Shown piece by piece: positions 22,108-36,339 of a stretch of DNA of 64,000 nt (its first letter is position 1; each line of letters opens with the position of its first letter). This DNA is from Methylopila jiangsuensis (GTDB lineage: Bacteria; Pseudomonadota; Alphaproteobacteria; Rhizobiales; Methylopilaceae): assembly GCF_027922305.1 (NCBI RefSeq), contig NZ_BSFK01000007.1, positions 278,220-342,219 of the forward strand, given 5' to 3'. Under the pieces are notes generated by a model. It saw only the letters and a program-made list of their open reading frames with translations, searched no databases and was not told the DNA's origin. A program made the position numbers and the translations under genes.

Positions 22108-22284
22108 ATGACCGACCACACCCACCAGTACGCTCCGCCCCCCGGCACCAAGACCGAGGTTCTTGAGCCGGTGGAGGCCAAGCAGGCCACCAACAAGCCG
22201 CGCAACATGCCGATGGTGCTGTCGCTGAGCCTCGCCGGCGCGGTGATCGCCCTCGGCGTGATCTGGATGCTGTTCCTGAAATGA
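22108..22284 (+). CDS. Small single-span membrane protein
   Basis: A 58-residue protein with a polar N-terminus (MTDHTHQYAPPPGTKTEVLE) and one C-terminal transmembrane helix (MVLSLSLAGAVIALGVIWML, residues 36-55). TGGAGG lies five bases before the ATG, supporting translation. The function is unknown. It lies between lrp and the convergent ribD gene, whose stop is seven bases away. Confidence 0.7.
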   Translation: MTDHTHQYAPPPGTKTEVLEPVEAKQATNKPRNMPMVLSLSLAGAVIALGVIWMLFLK

Positions 22285-22290
22285 GCGCGT

Positions 22291-23397
22291 TCAGGCGCGC
22301 GTGAAGCGGCGCCAGACGTCCGGACCGATCGTCCGCTCATCGACGGGCGCGAAGCGCTCGGACGCCGTGATCGCCGCCAGCGGCAGGGCGTCCAGCGCCG
22401 CGATGGCGTCCGGGCCAAGCGGCGCCGGAGCCTGGCCGAGGACGACCTCGTCCACGAGATCGGCGCGCAGAAGAGCGGCGGCGAGCGTCGGGCCGCCCTC
22501 CACGAACAGCCGCGTCACGCCCTGGGCGCCCAGAAGCGCCAGGGTCTCCGTGAGGTCGACGTGCCCATTCGCCCGCGCCACCCTCAGAACCATGACGCCG
22601 CGGGCGACAAGCTGGCGTTCCCGGTCCGTCGGGGCGTCGGCGGCCGAGATCACGGTCGTCGGCACGGCAGACGCGCTGGCGGCGAGCTTTGACGCCGGCG
22701 GCAGCTTCAGGTCCGAATCCAGCGCCACGCGCGACGGCGACCGGTCCGCCAGTCCCGGCAGACGGCAGGTCAGGTCGGGATCGTCCGCCAGAACCGTGCC
22801 GATCCCCACCATGATCGCGTCCGACTGCGCCCGCAGCATGTGGACATAAGCGCGGCTCAGTTCGCCCGTGATCGCCACCGGCCGCCGTCCGGCGAGCCCG
22901 GCCTTGCCGTCGGAGGAGACCGCAAGCTTGAGCGTCACATGAGGGCGGCCGCGCACCACCCGCGACACATGGCCGGCGTTCAGCTCCCGGGCGTCGTCGC
23001 CGCCGACGCCGAACGTCACCGGAACGCCGGCCTGCCGCAGCATCGCGAAGCCGCGGCCGTTCACGCGCGGGTCGGGGTCTGCGGCCGCGACCACGGCCCG
23101 CGCCACGCCCGCCGCGATCACCGCCTCGACGCACGGGGGCGTGCGGCCATGGTGGCTGCAGGGCTCCAGCGTCACGTAGAGCGTGGACCCGCGCGCGCGA
23201 TCGCCCGCCTGCGCCAACGCCATGGCTTCGGCGTGGGGGCGTCCGCCGGGCTGGGTCCAGCCGCGTCCCACCACGGTCCCGTCGCCGGTTCCGGGCCGGA
23301 CCAGCACCGCCCCGACGGACGGGTTCGGCGCGGTGCGGCCAAGACCCCGGCGGCCGAGCGCGACCGCCACGCTCATCCAGCGGGCGTCGGCGCGCAC
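22291..23397 (-). CDS. ribD: Riboflavin biosynthesis bifunctional deaminase/reductase
   Basis: A protein of about 368 residues that performs two successive steps of riboflavin synthesis. The N-terminal CMP/dCMP-type deaminase has the zinc residues in HAEAMAL and EPCSHHGRTPPCVEAV; the C-terminal RibD_C reductase begins near RPHVTLKLAVSSDGK and includes GVTRLFVEGGPTLAAALL. A GTG at 23397, 16 bases after the nrdR stop and behind GAGGCGG, is the likely start; an ATG at 23376 is the alternative. It follows nrdR and glyA in the same direction, the usual glyA-nrdR-ribD order. Confidence 0.92.
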   Translation of the reverse strand: MRADARWMSVAVALGRRGLGRTAPNPSVGAVLVRPGTGDGTVVGRGWTQPGGRPHAEAMALAQAGDRARGSTLYVTLEPCSHHGRTPPCVEAVIAAGVARAVVAAADPDPRVNGRGFAMLRQAGVPVTFGVGGDDARELNAGHVSRVVRGRPHVTLKLAVSSDGKAGLAGRRPVAITGELSRAYVHMLRAQSDAIMVGIGTVLADDPDLTCRLPGLADRSPSRVALDSDLKLPPASKLAASASAVPTTVISAADAPTDRERQLVARGVMVLRVARANGHVDLTETLALLGAQGVTRLFVEGGPTLAAALLRADLVDEVVLGQAPAPLGPDAIAALDALPLAAITASERFAPVDERTIGPDVWRRFTRA

Positions 23398-23413
23398 GCC
23401 CGCCTCGTCCGCG

Positions 23414-23890
23414 TCAGCGGGTGGGGGAGGGGTCGTCGACGTCGCCGGCGAGTTCGTCCAGGAGGGTTTCAAAGTCTTTGGCTTCGCGGAAGTTCTTGTA
23501 GACCGACGCGAAGCGCACATAGGCCACGTCGTCGGCGCCTTTCAGCGCCTCCATGACATACTGGCCAATCGTCTCGGAGGAAATCTCCGGTTCGCCGCCG
23601 CTTTCCAGCCGCCGGGCGATTCCGGACACCATCTGCTCGATGCGCTCCGGCTCCACCGGGCGCTTGCGCAGGGCGACCGCGAGCGAGCGGTGCAGCTTGT
23701 CGCGGTCGAAGGGCGCGCGGCGCCCGGAGCGCTTCACCACCGTGAGCTCGCGCAGCTGCACGCGCTCGAAGGTGGTGAAGCGCTGGCCGCAGACCCCGCA
23801 CACCCGCCGGCGGCGGATGGCGGCGTCGTCCTCGGCGGGACGGGAGTCCTTGACCTGCGTGTCGGCCGCGCCGCAGTGCGGACACCGCAT
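23414..23890 (-). CDS. nrdR: Transcriptional repressor NrdR
   Basis: A 158-residue repressor of ribonucleotide reductase genes. The zinc ribbon uses the four cysteines in MRCPHCG and CGVCGQRF, followed by an ATP-cone domain ([16 protein letters not shown] to about residue 140). It senses ATP/dATP and binds NrdR boxes. It lies 25 bases after glyA and 16 bases before the ribD start, all leftward. Confidence 0.96.
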   Translation of the reverse strand: MRCPHCGAADTQVKDSRPAEDDAAIRRRRVCGVCGQRFTTFERVQLRELTVVKRSGRRAPFDRDKLHRSLAVALRKRPVEPERIEQMVSGIARRLESGGEPEISSETIGQYVMEALKGADDVAYVRFASVYKNFREAKDFETLLDELAGDVDDPSPTR

Positions 23891-23915
23891 GTGTCGGACT
23901 CCCGCCCCGGCGCGA

Positions 23916-25223
23916 TCAGTCGGCGTAGAGCGGGAAGCGGGCGACCAGATCGGCCACCTGAGCCCGGACCTTGCCCTCGACCTCGGAGTCCTCGTCCACG
24001 CCCTTCTGGGCCAGCACGTCCAGCACGGTGGCGATCATGTCGCCGATCTGCTGGAACTCCGCCACGCCGAAGCCGCGGGTGGTGCCCGCCGGGGTGCCCA
24101 GGCGCACGCCCGAGGTGACCATCGGCTTCTCGGGGTCGAACGGGATGCCGTTCTTGTTGCAGGTGATGTGCGCGCGGCCGAGCGCGATCTCGGACACCTT
24201 GCCCGTGAGCTTCTTCGGGCGCAGGTCCACCAGCATCAGATGGGTGTCGGTGCCGCCGGAGACGATGTCGAAGCCGTGGCCCTTCAGGTTCTCGGCCAGC
24301 GCCTTGGCGTTGGCGATCACGTTCTGGGCGTAGAGCTTGAACTCGGGCTTCAGCGCCTCGCCGAAGGCCACCGCCTTGGCGGCGATGACGTGCATCAGCG
24401 GGCCGCCCTGCAGGCCGGGGAACACGGCCGAGTTGAACTTCTTGGCCAGATCCTCGTCATTGGTGAGGATCATGCCGCCGCGCGGGCCGCGCAGCGTCTT
24501 GTGGGTGGTGGTGGTCACCACATGGGCGTGCTCGAGCGGGTTCGGGTGCTGGCCGCCGGCCACGAGGCCCGCGAAGTGGGCCATGTCGACCATGAACTTG
24601 GCGCCGACCGAGTCCGCGATCTTGCGGAAGGCCGCGAAGTCGATCTGGCGGGGATAGGCGGAGCCGCCCGCGATGATGACCTTCGGCTTGTGCTGCTCGG
24701 CGAGCTGCGCCACCTCTTCCATGTCGATGCGGTGGTCGTCCTTGCGGACGTGGTAGTTCACCGCGTTGAACCACTTGCCCGAGACGGCGGCCTTGGCGCC
24801 GTGGGTCAGGTGGCCGCCGGCGGCCAGGTCGAGGCCGAGGAAGGTGTCGCCCGGCTGCATCAGGGCGTAGAACACCGCCGTGTTGGCCTGCGCGCCCGAA
24901 TGGGGCTGCACGTTGGCGAACTGGGCGTTGAACAGCTTCTTGGCGCGGTCGATGGCGAGCTGCTCGGCCACGTCCACGTACTGGCAGCCGCCGTAGTAGC
25001 GACGGCCCGGATAGCCTTCGGCGTACTTGTTGGTCAGCACCGAGCCCTGCGCCTCGAGCACCGCGCGCGAGACGATGTTCTCGGAGGCGATCAGCTCGAT
25101 CTCCTCGCGCTGGCGGCCGAGCTCGGAGGTGATCGCGTTGGCGAGCTCCGGGTCGACCTCGGCGACGCTGGCCGAGAAGAACCGGCTTTCGGTCTCGCGG
25201 GTCTTGCCTTCGGTGATGGACAT
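23916..25223 (-). CDS. glyA: Serine hydroxymethyltransferase
   Basis: A 435-residue PLP enzyme that interconverts serine and glycine while loading tetrahydrofolate with a one-carbon unit. The catalytic lysine is in [16 protein letters not shown], and other family segments are [23 protein letters not shown] and [10 protein letters not shown]. The start at 25223 follows AGGAGG; the longer frame reads intergenic DNA. It heads the glyA-nrdR-ribD run. Length is typical. Confidence 0.96.
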   Translation of the reverse strand: MSITEGKTRETESRFFSASVAEVDPELANAITSELGRQREEIELIASENIVSRAVLEAQGSVLTNKYAEGYPGRRYYGGCQYVDVAEQLAIDRAKKLFNAQFANVQPHSGAQANTAVFYALMQPGDTFLGLDLAAGGHLTHGAKAAVSGKWFNAVNYHVRKDDHRIDMEEVAQLAEQHKPKVIIAGGSAYPRQIDFAAFRKIADSVGAKFMVDMAHFAGLVAGGQHPNPLEHAHVVTTTTHKTLRGPRGGMILTNDEDLAKKFNSAVFPGLQGGPLMHVIAAKAVAFGEALKPEFKLYAQNVIANAKALAENLKGHGFDIVSGGTDTHLMLVDLRPKKLTGKVSEIALGRAHITCNKNGIPFDPEKPMVTSGVRLGTPAGTTRGFGVAEFQQIGDMIATVLDVLAQKGVDEDSEVEGKVRAQVADLVARFPLYAD

Positions 25224-25495
25224 AAGACGGCTTCCTCCTGATGGGCGAGCGTTCGCCGGAGCGCGTTTCCCCGCGCCGTTGCGCCGGCGTACGCAGCCGC
25301 GGCCTTGTCCGCCCTTAAACGGGCGGTCCCGCCGCGACGCATGTTCGACTGGGATGCCTAACATACGTCGGAAAGTCAGGCCAAGCGGACCGGCGGGAGC
25401 GGCGCATCTTGGTCGCATAAGACTTTGGGCGGGTATAATACGCGCCGGCGCCAGCTTGACACTGGGCGGACACGCGGAAAACGGGAGCGCGATTG

Positions 25496-26206
25496 ATGCT
25501 GGACTCGGCTCTGATGGCCGCGCGGCAGATGTTTACGCCGGAGTTCCGGGCGGTGCTGATCAAATCGCTCGGGCTGACGCTGCTGGCGCTCGCGCTCGGC
25601 TGGATCGGGCTGCAGGCGCTGATCGACCATCTGCTGACGCTTGAGCCGGGCTACCTGCGCTCCGGCGCTCAGGTTGTGGCGGGGCTCGGCCTCGCGTTCG
25701 GGCTGCTGTTCCTGATCACGCCGGTCACGGCGGCGGTGGCGGGCCTGTTCCTCGACGACGTGGCGGCGGTGGTGGAGCGCACGCATTATCCGCAGGATCC
25801 GCCCGGCGTCGCGCCGCCGGCGCTCCGGGGCGCGCTGATGTCCGCCCGCTTCGGCGCGCTGGTGCTCGCCATCAACGTCGCCATGCTGCCGCTGCTGTTC
25901 TTTCCCGGCGTCAATCTGGTCGCCTGGGGGCTGGTGAACGCCTATCTGCTCAGCCGGGAGTATTTCACGCTCGCCGCGCTGAGATTCCGGCCCGAGGCGG
26001 AGGCGGCGGCGTTGCGCCGCCGTCACAGGGGGCGGGTGTTCGTGGCCGGGCTGGCGGCGGCGGCGCTCGCCATCGTGCCGTTCGCGAACCTGCTGACGCC
26101 GCTGTTCGCCACCGCGTTCTTCGTTCATCTTCATAAGAAGATCGCGGCTCTGGACGCCCGGCGGCTTGGAGCTTCCGCCGCGCCGGAGCGGCTCGGCTCA
26201 TCGTAA
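25496..26206 (+). CDS. EI24/CysZ-like integral membrane protein
   Basis: A 236-residue polytopic membrane protein of the EI24 domain family, which includes CysZ. About four to five hydrophobic helices are visible, beginning [19 protein letters not shown], with family segments [15 protein letters not shown] and [19 protein letters not shown]. CysZ proteins are linked to sulfate uptake, but no cys gene is nearby, so substrate is unknown. A TTG one codon upstream is possible; the ATG at 25496 has GGGAG before it. It is followed 45 bases later by the penicillin-binding protein gene. Confidence 0.78.
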   Translation: MLDSALMAARQMFTPEFRAVLIKSLGLTLLALALGWIGLQALIDHLLTLEPGYLRSGAQVVAGLGLAFGLLFLITPVTAAVAGLFLDDVAAVVERTHYPQDPPGVAPPALRGALMSARFGALVLAINVAMLPLLFFPGVNLVAWGLVNAYLLSREYFTLAALRFRPEAEAAALRRRHRGRVFVAGLAAAALAIVPFANLLTPLFATAFFVHLHKKIAALDARRLGASAAPERLGSS

Positions 26207-26250
26207 ACGCCCCTTAAACCTGCCGCATTCAAAGTCCATCCGGATTCTCC

Positions 26251-28584
26251 ATGAGGACGGCGGCCGGCGAACGGCCGCTGCGGCGTGATGCGTGGCGGGG
26301 TGCGGCGGGTATGGCGATCGGACGACGGTCCGCGGGGCAGGAACGGCGCGAGCCGCGATTCGACGCGCATCCCGAGGCGTCCTTCGACGTGAGGCTGTCG
26401 CCGGGCGACCGGCCGAGCCATGCCGGAGCCGGGCCCCGGCGCGAGCCGGGCTTCGGTCCGGACGCCCGTCCCGAGCCGGACATGCCGGACGGCCGGCGCG
26501 AGCCGTCGTTCGGATCGGCCGGCCCGGCGGAGCCCGAACCCCGCGAAAAACTGTCCTACTGGAGCTGGGTCATGGGTCGTAGCCGTCCCTCCCGCGCCCG
26601 CTCCGGCGGCCCGTCCGGCCGTCCGCCGCGCAAGCGGCGCAGCCTGATCGGCCGGCTGTTCTCGTTCCTGCTGGTCATGGGCGTGCTGGGCGCGCTCGCG
26701 GGCGGCGGCGTCATCGCCTATTACGCCTCGGGCCTGCCGCCCATCGACAAGCTCGAAGTGCCGAAGCGGCCGCCCAACGTCACCATCGTCAGCCTGGACG
26801 GCAGGCCGCTCGCCAACCGCGGCGAGACCGGCGGCGCCAACGTGCCGCTGTCCGAGATGCCGGCCTATGTGCCGCAGGCCTTCATCTCCATCGAGGACCG
26901 GCGCTTCCGCGACCACTGGGGCGTGGACTTCATCGGCCTCGCCCGCGCCATGGCCACCAACCTGCAGCACGGCACGCTGGTGCAGGGCGGCTCCACGCTG
27001 ACCCAGCAGCTCGCCAAGAACCTGTTCCTCACGCCCGAACGCTCGCTGGAGCGCAAGGTGCAGGAGGCGGTGCTGGCGTTCTGGCTGGAGCGCAAGTTCG
27101 GCAAGGACCGCATCCTCGAGATGTATCTCAACCGCGTCTATTTCGGCGCGGGCGCCTATGGCGTGGAGGCGGCGGCCCAGCGCTATTTCGGCAAGTCCAT
27201 CCGCAAGGTGAACATCTCCGAGGCCGCGACGCTGGCGGGCCTCGTGAAGGCGCCGTCGCGGCTCGCGCCGACGCGCGATCCCGAAGGCGCCCGCGCCCGC
27301 GCCGATCTGGTGCTCTCGGCCATGGCCGACGAGGGCTACATCTCCCGCGACGAGGCCAACCGCGCCTTCCGCGTCTCGCCGCCGTCCCCCGCGCCCAAGC
27401 CGCAAGGGGCGGTGGGCTATGTGGCCGACTGGATCATGGACCAGCTCGACGGGCTGGTGGGCGTCTATGACGAGGACCTCACCGTCGAGACCACGCTCGA
27501 TCCGAAGCTCGAATCGGAGGCCGAGAAGGCGCTGTCGGAGGCGATCGCCAAGCGCGGGCCGGCGCTGAAGGTCAGCCAGGGCGCGCTGGTGGCGCTGGCG
27601 CCGGACGGGGCGGTGCGGGCGCTGGTGGGCGGCCGGTCCTACGCCGAGAGCCAGTTCAACCGCGCGGTGTCGTCCAAGCGGCAGCCGGGCTCGGCCTTCA
27701 AGCCCTTCGTCTATCTCGCCGCGCTGGAGCTCGGCATGACGCCGGACACGGTGCAGGTGGACGCGCCGCTGAAGCTGAAGGGCTGGAACCCCGAGAACTA
27801 CAACCGCCGCTACGGCGGCCCCATGACGCTGACCAGCGCGCTGTCCCACTCCGTCAACACGGTGGCGGTGCGGCTCGGGGTCGAGGTCGGCCCGCTCAAC
27901 GTCATCCGCACCGCGCGGCGCGTGGGCATCACCTCGGATCTGGCGCCGAACCCCTCGGTGGCGCTCGGCACGTCCGAGGTGACTCCGCTGGAGCTCGCCG
28001 GCGCCTATGCGCCCTTCGCCAACGGCGGCATGGCGGCGAAGCCCTATGTGGTCCGCCGGGTCGTCGCCTCAACCGGCGAGGTGCTCTACAACCGCCGCCC
28101 CGAGGCGCCGCAGGAGGTGGTGGACATCGAGCGCGTGGGCATGATGAACGCCATGCTGTCGGAGACGGTCCGCTCGGGCACGGCGCGGGGCGCCTCGCTG
28201 CCGGGCTGGCCGGCGGCGGGCAAGACCGGCACCAGCCAGGATTTCCGCGACGCCTGGTTCGTGGGCTACACCTCCCACCTCGTCACCGCGGTCTGGCTCG
28301 GCAACGACGACAATTCGCCCACCAAGAAGGCGTCCGGCGGCGGCCTGCCGGTGCAGATCTGGAGCCGCTTCATGACGGCGGCCCACGCGGGCGCCGCCGT
28401 GGCCTCCCTGCCGGGCGACTGGCGCCCGCAGGTGGCGGGCTATGGCGAGGGCCAGCCCGGCGGCGAGGTCTACGAGGACGGTCCGCCCCCCGGCGACGGC
28501 TGGGTGGAGGAGCGCGTGGCGCGCGAGCGCCCGCGCGCCAGCGAGCCGCTGGGATTCCTGAAGCGCCTGTTCGGCGGGTACTGA
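26251..28584 (+). CDS. Class A penicillin-binding protein (PBP1A type)
   Basis: A bifunctional peptidoglycan synthase of up to 777 residues. A disordered, Arg/Pro-rich N-terminus of about 130 residues is followed by one transmembrane helix (SFLLVMGVLGALAGGGVIAY). The glycosyltransferase domain has EDRRFRDHWGVDF and GGSTLTQQLAKNLFL; the transpeptidase domain has SxxK in SAFKPF, SHSVNT and KTGTSQDFRDAW. The true start is uncertain because several in-frame ATGs, including one at 26572, precede the membrane helix. It builds cell wall in the periplasm. Active-site motifs are complete. Confidence 0.9.
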   Translation: MRTAAGERPLRRDAWRGAAGMAIGRRSAGQERREPRFDAHPEASFDVRLSPGDRPSHAGAGPRREPGFGPDARPEPDMPDGRREPSFGSAGPAEPEPREKLSYWSWVMGRSRPSRARSGGPSGRPPRKRRSLIGRLFSFLLVMGVLGALAGGGVIAYYASGLPPIDKLEVPKRPPNVTIVSLDGRPLANRGETGGANVPLSEMPAYVPQAFISIEDRRFRDHWGVDFIGLARAMATNLQHGTLVQGGSTLTQQLAKNLFLTPERSLERKVQEAVLAFWLERKFGKDRILEMYLNRVYFGAGAYGVEAAAQRYFGKSIRKVNISEAATLAGLVKAPSRLAPTRDPEGARARADLVLSAMADEGYISRDEANRAFRVSPPSPAPKPQGAVGYVADWIMDQLDGLVGVYDEDLTVETTLDPKLESEAEKALSEAIAKRGPALKVSQGALVALAPDGAVRALVGGRSYAESQFNRAVSSKRQPGSAFKPFVYLAALELGMTPDTVQVDAPLKLKGWNPENYNRRYGGPMTLTSALSHSVNTVAVRLGVEVGPLNVIRTARRVGITSDLAPNPSVALGTSEVTPLELAGAYAPFANGGMAAKPYVVRRVVASTGEVLYNRRPEAPQEVVDIERVGMMNAMLSETVRSGTARGASLPGWPAAGKTGTSQDFRDAWFVGYTSHLVTAVWLGNDDNSPTKKASGGGLPVQIWSRFMTAAHAGAAVASLPGDWRPQVAGYGEGQPGGEVYEDGPPPGDGWVEERVARERPRASEPLGFLKRLFGGY

Positions 28585-28680
28585 GCGCGGGCGGGACGCA
28601 GGCGGGGCGTGCCTGAAGCCCACCCCTCCGTCATGCCCGGCTCATGCCGGCCATCAAGGACTCGAACCCGCCCCCCCTGC

Positions 28681-28777
28681 CGTCATGCCCGAGCTCGCCT
28701 CGGGCATCCACGACTTGGGCTCGCAAGCCCTCGCCGAACGAAGTCGTGGATGCCCGCGCGAAGGCGCGGGCATGACG
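28681..28777. repeat. Dispersed double-hairpin REP-like element, copy B
   Basis: CGTCATGCCCGAG...CTCGGGCATCCACGACTT and AAGTCGTGGATGCCCGCGC...GCGCGGGCATGACG form two inward-facing hairpins. A partial copy (GTCATGCCCGG) lies just before it at about 28632. The whole 28585-29044 interval between the penicillin-binding protein and the convergent SDR gene shows no gene. Confidence 0.85.
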
Positions 28778-29044
28778 TGGAGGGGCGGCGCGCTTGGGCG
28801 ATGTCCGGCCGGACCTGAGGCCGCCAGAGCGACCGAGCGCTCGCGCGGCGCGTGAGCCGTCCGTCGCAAACATGGTTTCCGTAAGGTTAATCCCGTCACA
28901 TGGCCCGCGCGCCAGTCGGGCGCGCCTTTGCAGGACGCCTTCGGCGAGCGGACCCGGCGCCTCCCGCGGCTCGGCGCGCCGGGCGCCGGACCCGGCTGAT
29001 CGGGGGCCGGATCCGCCGTGATCTAAGGCCACGCGGCGCGCGGT

Positions 29045-29842
29045 TCAGGCCGGGCCGCCCTTCTGGCCCTGCAGCTCGTGCGCGATCCGCCGCAGCAGGC
29101 CGCGGGACAGGAAGCGGGTGGCGAAGGCCGAGAGCTTGGGCAGCGCGCCGGGGATGACGATGGCCTTGCGGGCCTGAAAGCCGTCGAAGCCCGCTTTGGC
29201 GACGTCGGCGGCGGACACCACGCCGGTCTTGAACAGCTTCACATTGGAGGCGCCCGCCACCTGGCCGAACTCGGTGGGGGAGGGACCGGGGCAGAGCGCG
29301 GTGACGGTGACGCCGCTGCGGCGGGTCTCCTCGTAGAGCGCTTCGGAGAACGACAGCAGATAGGCCTTGCTGGCGTAATAGACCGCCATCTCCGGTCCGG
29401 CCTGGAAGGCGGCGAGCGAGGCCACGTTCAGGATTCCGCCGCGTCCCCGCGCCAGCATGCCCGGCAGGTAGAGGCCCGCGAGCGCGGTGGGGGCGTTCAC
29501 GTTCACCGCCAGCATTTCGAGCTGCCGGTCGTAGGGCAGGCGGGCGAACGGCCCGAGCAGGCCGAAGCCCGCGTTGTTCACCAGCACGTCCACGATGTGG
29601 CCGCGGCGGCCCACCTCGATCGCCAGCTCCTTCACGCCGTCGGGTTTCGCGAGGTCGGCCGCGACCGCGCTCGCCGCGATCCCGTGGCGGGCGGACAGCT
29701 CGTCGGCCAGCGCCTTCAGCCGGTCCTCCCGCCGGGCGGCGAGCACCAGATCGTCGCCGTTGGCGGCGAACAGGCGCGCGAGCTCCAGGCCGATGCCGGA
29801 GGAGGCTCCGGTGATCAGGACGGTGCGTCGGGAGGCGGTCAT
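29045..29842 (-). CDS. Short-chain dehydrogenase/reductase
   Basis: A 265-residue classical SDR. The NAD(P) site [16 protein letters not shown] is near residue 11, followed by NNAGFG and the catalytic YxxxK in [13 protein letters not shown] with the upstream serine in LNVASLA. Arginine residues after the second strand (AARREDRL) suggest NADP(H). The substrate cannot be deduced. It is transcribed divergently from carB. Confidence 0.9.
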   Translation of the reverse strand: MTASRRTVLITGASSGIGLELARLFAANGDDLVLAARREDRLKALADELSARHGIAASAVAADLAKPDGVKELAIEVGRRGHIVDVLVNNAGFGLLGPFARLPYDRQLEMLAVNVNAPTALAGLYLPGMLARGRGGILNVASLAAFQAGPEMAVYYASKAYLLSFSEALYEETRRSGVTVTALCPGPSPTEFGQVAGASNVKLFKTGVVSAADVAKAGFDGFQARKAIVIPGALPKLSAFATRFLSRGLLRRIAHELQGQKGGPA

Positions 29843-30029
29843 GAGCGGCGTTTCTCCGGGGACGGAACTCGGCGGGCGCGCCTTTGGGCGAGATGACGCC
29901 TTTCCTGCGCCGCCGCGACTGTGTATTGCACGGCTTCAGCCACGATACCTGCTCCCAGAGAGCCGCGCGCGCCCTCGCGCGGGGACACATGTCCCGAGCG
30001 CCGAACGCACGGACCCGGAAAGCCGACCC

Positions 30030-33356
<3,327 letters not shown>

Positions 33357-33495
33357 GGCGGCCGACCCCCGGCCGCCGCTCGTCAGCGTCCGGGACCGAA
33401 GCCGACTGAATGCGGCGCTCTCCCGGCCAACCGTCAGCCGCTCCCCGAGGCGAATCCGCCCCGGGGCCGCAAGCGGTTATGCAAGAGAGACTGAA

Positions 33496-33969
33496 ATGGA
33501 CAAGATCCCGATGACCGCCGCCGGCCTCGTCGCGCTGGAGGCGGAGCTCAAGCACCGCGCCTCCGGCGAGCGTCCGCGCATCATCGCCGCGATCGCCGAG
33601 GCCCGGTCGCACGGCGACCTGTCCGAGAACGCGGAATACCATGCGGCGAAAGAGCAGCAGAGCCTGAACGAGGGCCGCATCGCCGAGCTGGAGAGCACCA
33701 TCGCGCGCGCCGAGATCATCGACGTGTCCAAGCTCAAGGGCGACACCATCACCTTCGGCGCCACCGTGACGCTGGTGGACGAGGACACCGACGAGGAGAA
33801 GGTTTACCAGATCGTCGGCGACGCCGAGGCGGACGTGAAGCAGGGCCGGGTGTCGATCAGCTCGCCCATCGCCCGCGCGCTGGTGGGCAAGAAGGTGGGC
33901 GACGCCGTCGAGGTGGTGACGCCCGGCGGCGGCAAGAGCTACGAAGTGCTCAAGGTCCGCTTCATCTGA
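33496..33969 (+). CDS. greA: Transcription elongation factor GreA
   Basis: A 157-residue elongation factor that rescues backtracked RNA polymerase. The N-terminal coiled coil carries the tip acidic residues in [16 protein letters not shown], and the C-terminal FKBP-like domain includes [16 protein letters not shown] and the terminal YEVLKVRF. A start after AAGAGAGACTGAA at 33496 gives [10 protein letters not shown], the usual N-terminus. carB-greA order is common in the order. Confidence 0.96.
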   Translation: MDKIPMTAAGLVALEAELKHRASGERPRIIAAIAEARSHGDLSENAEYHAAKEQQSLNEGRIAELESTIARAEIIDVSKLKGDTITFGATVTLVDEDTDEEKVYQIVGDAEADVKQGRVSISSPIARALVGKKVGDAVEVVTPGGGKSYEVLKVRFI

Positions 33970-34056
33970 TCGGGACGGCGGCGCGTCCCAGCGCCGCCGG
34001 TCTCCCACCCCTGCGCGTCGCTGCGGGGGCGTCCAGGACTCTCAAGGTTTCGCGTC

Positions 34057-34950
34057 ATGGCGGGCGTGCTCAAGCGACTGGTCATGGCGGTCTATCACGG
34101 CGTCGCGGAGCCGGCGCTCGCGCTGACGCGCCGCCGCCGGCGGCTCGCGGCCTTCGGCATGGCGCCGGACGCGATCCCGACCATCCCTGTCGACCTTCAG
34201 CTCGGCGTCGGACCTGCCGGCTTCGCGCGGGCGATCGCGGCGCGCTATGTGGCGCCGCGTGGCCTGTCGCCGCTCCGTCGCGCGCTGCGGGTGACGCCCA
34301 TGGCCATCGACCTGATGCGCTGCCCGAACGCCGCCGCCTTCGAGGCGGCGGTGAAGGCGCGCTCCTCCCGCAGCCTGCCCAAGGTCCGGAAGGCCCAGCG
34401 GCTCGGCTACGCCGTGCATCGGTTCCCGCTCAGCCGCCACGTCTACGACGTCCACGCGGTCAAGACCTCGGCCAGGGTGCGGGCGGCGGGCCCGGTGCTG
34501 GACTACTGGCTGCTGAAGCCCGAACAGGTGGGCAAGCCGGCCACGCGGCGGATCGGGCTGAAGCCGCCTTCGCACCCCACGCACTGGACGCTGTGGTGGG
34601 GCGTGTTCCTGCACGAGCCCGGCCACATGCAGGGCCGGGTGCGGGTGGGCGAGCGGCTGGTGGCCTATCTCAAGCTCACCCGCGTCGGCGAGTTCGTCCA
34701 CTACACCGACCTGATGGGCCATGCGGACCATCTCGAGGACGGCGTCATGATTCTCATGCACATGGAGATCATGCGCTGGCTGCTGGACAGCGGCGATCCG
34801 CTGGCGGACGGCGTGGGCGCGGTGGTCTACGGCGCGGCCGAGCATGGCGGCGAGGGGCTGCTGACCTGGAAGAAGCGGGCGGGCTTCACGCCGGCGCGGC
34901 TGCTCAGCGCCTCCGGCGACATGCTTTCGTCATCGGACGTTGCGAGGTAA
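34057..34950 (+). CDS. Hypothetical protein, possible acyltransferase-like fold
   Basis: A 297-residue protein I do not recognise. It is rich in Arg and Ala at the N-terminus; the second half contains a histidine-rich stretch (FVHYTDLMGHADHLEDG) and ends in a WKKRAGFTPARLL segment reminiscent of the C-terminal GLxxWKxxFGF pattern of GNAT-like proteins. That resemblance is weak. It has no signal peptide or membrane helix. It stands between greA and mnmA in the same direction. Confidence 0.6.
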   Translation: MAGVLKRLVMAVYHGVAEPALALTRRRRRLAAFGMAPDAIPTIPVDLQLGVGPAGFARAIAARYVAPRGLSPLRRALRVTPMAIDLMRCPNAAAFEAAVKARSSRSLPKVRKAQRLGYAVHRFPLSRHVYDVHAVKTSARVRAAGPVLDYWLLKPEQVGKPATRRIGLKPPSHPTHWTLWWGVFLHEPGHMQGRVRVGERLVAYLKLTRVGEFVHYTDLMGHADHLEDGVMILMHMEIMRWLLDSGDPLADGVGAVVYGAAEHGGEGLLTWKKRAGFTPARLLSASGDMLSSSDVAR

Positions 34951-34989
34951 GAGGCTGGCGACACAGCGCTGAAGCGCGTCCCGCAGTCT

Positions 34990-35083
34990 CGTCATGCCCG
35001 GCGAAGCCGGGTATCCACGACCTTGCGTAGCGAAGGCTTGACCGTTGACGTCGTGGATGCCCGAGACAGGCTCGGGCATGACG
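34990..35083. repeat. Dispersed double-hairpin REP-like element, copy C
   Basis: CGTCATGCCCGGCGAAGCCGGGTATCCACGACC, a spacer, then GTCGTGGATGCCCGAGACAGGCTCGGGCATGACG, matching the other four copies in layout. It fills most of the gap before mnmA. Confidence 0.85.
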
Positions 35084-35166
35084 ATCTCCCTGGCGTTCCG
35101 TAAAGGCTTTCAGAAGCCTGCCGCGCGGAACGACGTCCGCGGCCTGATAAGGAATGACGGCCCCTA

Positions 35167-36339
35167 ATGACCCTCGACCTCGACCTGCCGGGACCGCCGG
35201 CCGCCAACCGCGTCGTCGTCGCCATGTCCGGCGGCGTGGACAGTTCGGTCGTGGCCGGGCTGCTGGCGCGGGCGGGCTATGACGTGGTGGGCGTCACGCT
35301 GCAGCTCTACGACCATGGCGCGGCGGTGGCGCGCAAGGGCGCCTGCTGCGCCGGACGCGACATCCACGACGCCCGCCGGGTGGCGGAGACGCTCAGCATT
35401 CCCCATTACGTGCTCGACTACGAGGCGCGCTTCCGCAAGGCGGTGATCGAGCCCTTCGCCGCGAGCTATCTCGCCGGCGAGACGCCGGTGCCCTGCGTGT
35501 CCTGCAACCAGACCGTCAAGTTCGTGGACCTGCTGGAGACCGCGAAGGACCTCGGCGCCGCGGCGCTGGCGACCGGGCACTACGTCGCCTCGCGCGCGCT
35601 CGCAGGCGGCGGCCGAGGCCTGTTCCGCCCCGCCGACGACGACCGGGACCAGAGCTACTTCCTTTACGGCGTCACGCGGGAGCAGCTCGGCCTGCTGCGC
35701 TTTCCGCTCGGCGACACGCCCAAGCCGCAGGTGCGGGAGCTGGCGCGCGAGCTGGGGCTCGGCGTGGCCGACAAGCCCGACAGCCAGGACATCTGCTTCG
35801 TGCCGAACGGCCGCTACGCCGACGTGATCGAGAAGCTGAAGCCCGGCGCCGCCGAGCCCGGGCCGATCGTGCATGTGGACGGCCGGGCGCTCGGAACCCA
35901 TGACGGCGTGCTGCGCTACACCGTGGGCCAGCGGCGCGGGCTCAACCTGTCGGTTGGCGAGCCGCTGTTCGTGGTCCGCATCGAGGCGGACAGCCGCACG
36001 CTGGTGGTCGGCCCGCGCGAGGCGCTGGAGACCCGGACCATCCGCATCCGCGAGGTGAACTGGCTCGGCGACGGCGCGCTGGAGGACATCGGGCCCGAGG
36101 GCCTGACGCTGCGCGCCAAGGTGCGCTCCACGCGCCCCTCCGCCCCGGCGCGGCTGCGGCCGCTCGGGAACGGCGAGGCCGAGGTGGAGCTGCTGGACGG
36201 CGAGAGCGGCGTGGCGCCGGGGCAGGCCTGCGCGCTCTATGACGAGGAGACCGGCCGCCGGGTGCTGGGCGGCGGGATCATTTGCGCGCCCCGGCGCGTT
36301 GCGGCGACGGCGAGACCCATGAGCGAGGCGGTGCGGTGA
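35167..36339 (+). CDS. mnmA: tRNA-specific 2-thiouridylase MnmA
   Basis: A 390-residue enzyme that thiolates the wobble uridine of tRNA-Lys, -Glu and -Gln. The PP-loop [15 protein letters not shown] is near residue 18; the catalytic cysteines are in [13 protein letters not shown] and [12 protein letters not shown], and the [12 protein letters not shown] segment binds tRNA. Its stop overlaps the GTG start of pmtA by four bases. Length is typical. Confidence 0.95.
   Translation: MTLDLDLPGPPAANRVVVAMSGGVDSSVVAGLLARAGYDVVGVTLQLYDHGAAVARKGACCAGRDIHDARRVAETLSIPHYVLDYEARFRKAVIEPFAASYLAGETPVPCVSCNQTVKFVDLLETAKDLGAAALATGHYVASRALAGGGRGLFRPADDDRDQSYFLYGVTREQLGLLRFPLGDTPKPQVRELARELGLGVADKPDSQDICFVPNGRYADVIEKLKPGAAEPGPIVHVDGRALGTHDGVLRYTVGQRRGLNLSVGEPLFVVRIEADSRTLVVGPREALETRTIRIREVNWLGDGALEDIGPEGLTLRAKVRSTRPSAPARLRPLGNGEAEVELLDGESGVAPGQACALYDEETGRRVLGGGIICAPRRVAATARPMSEAVR

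Noticed and set aside
29574..30029. Longer carB start
   Set aside because: The extra 152 codons are antisense to the SDR gene and not CarB-like; the family N-terminus begins at 30030.
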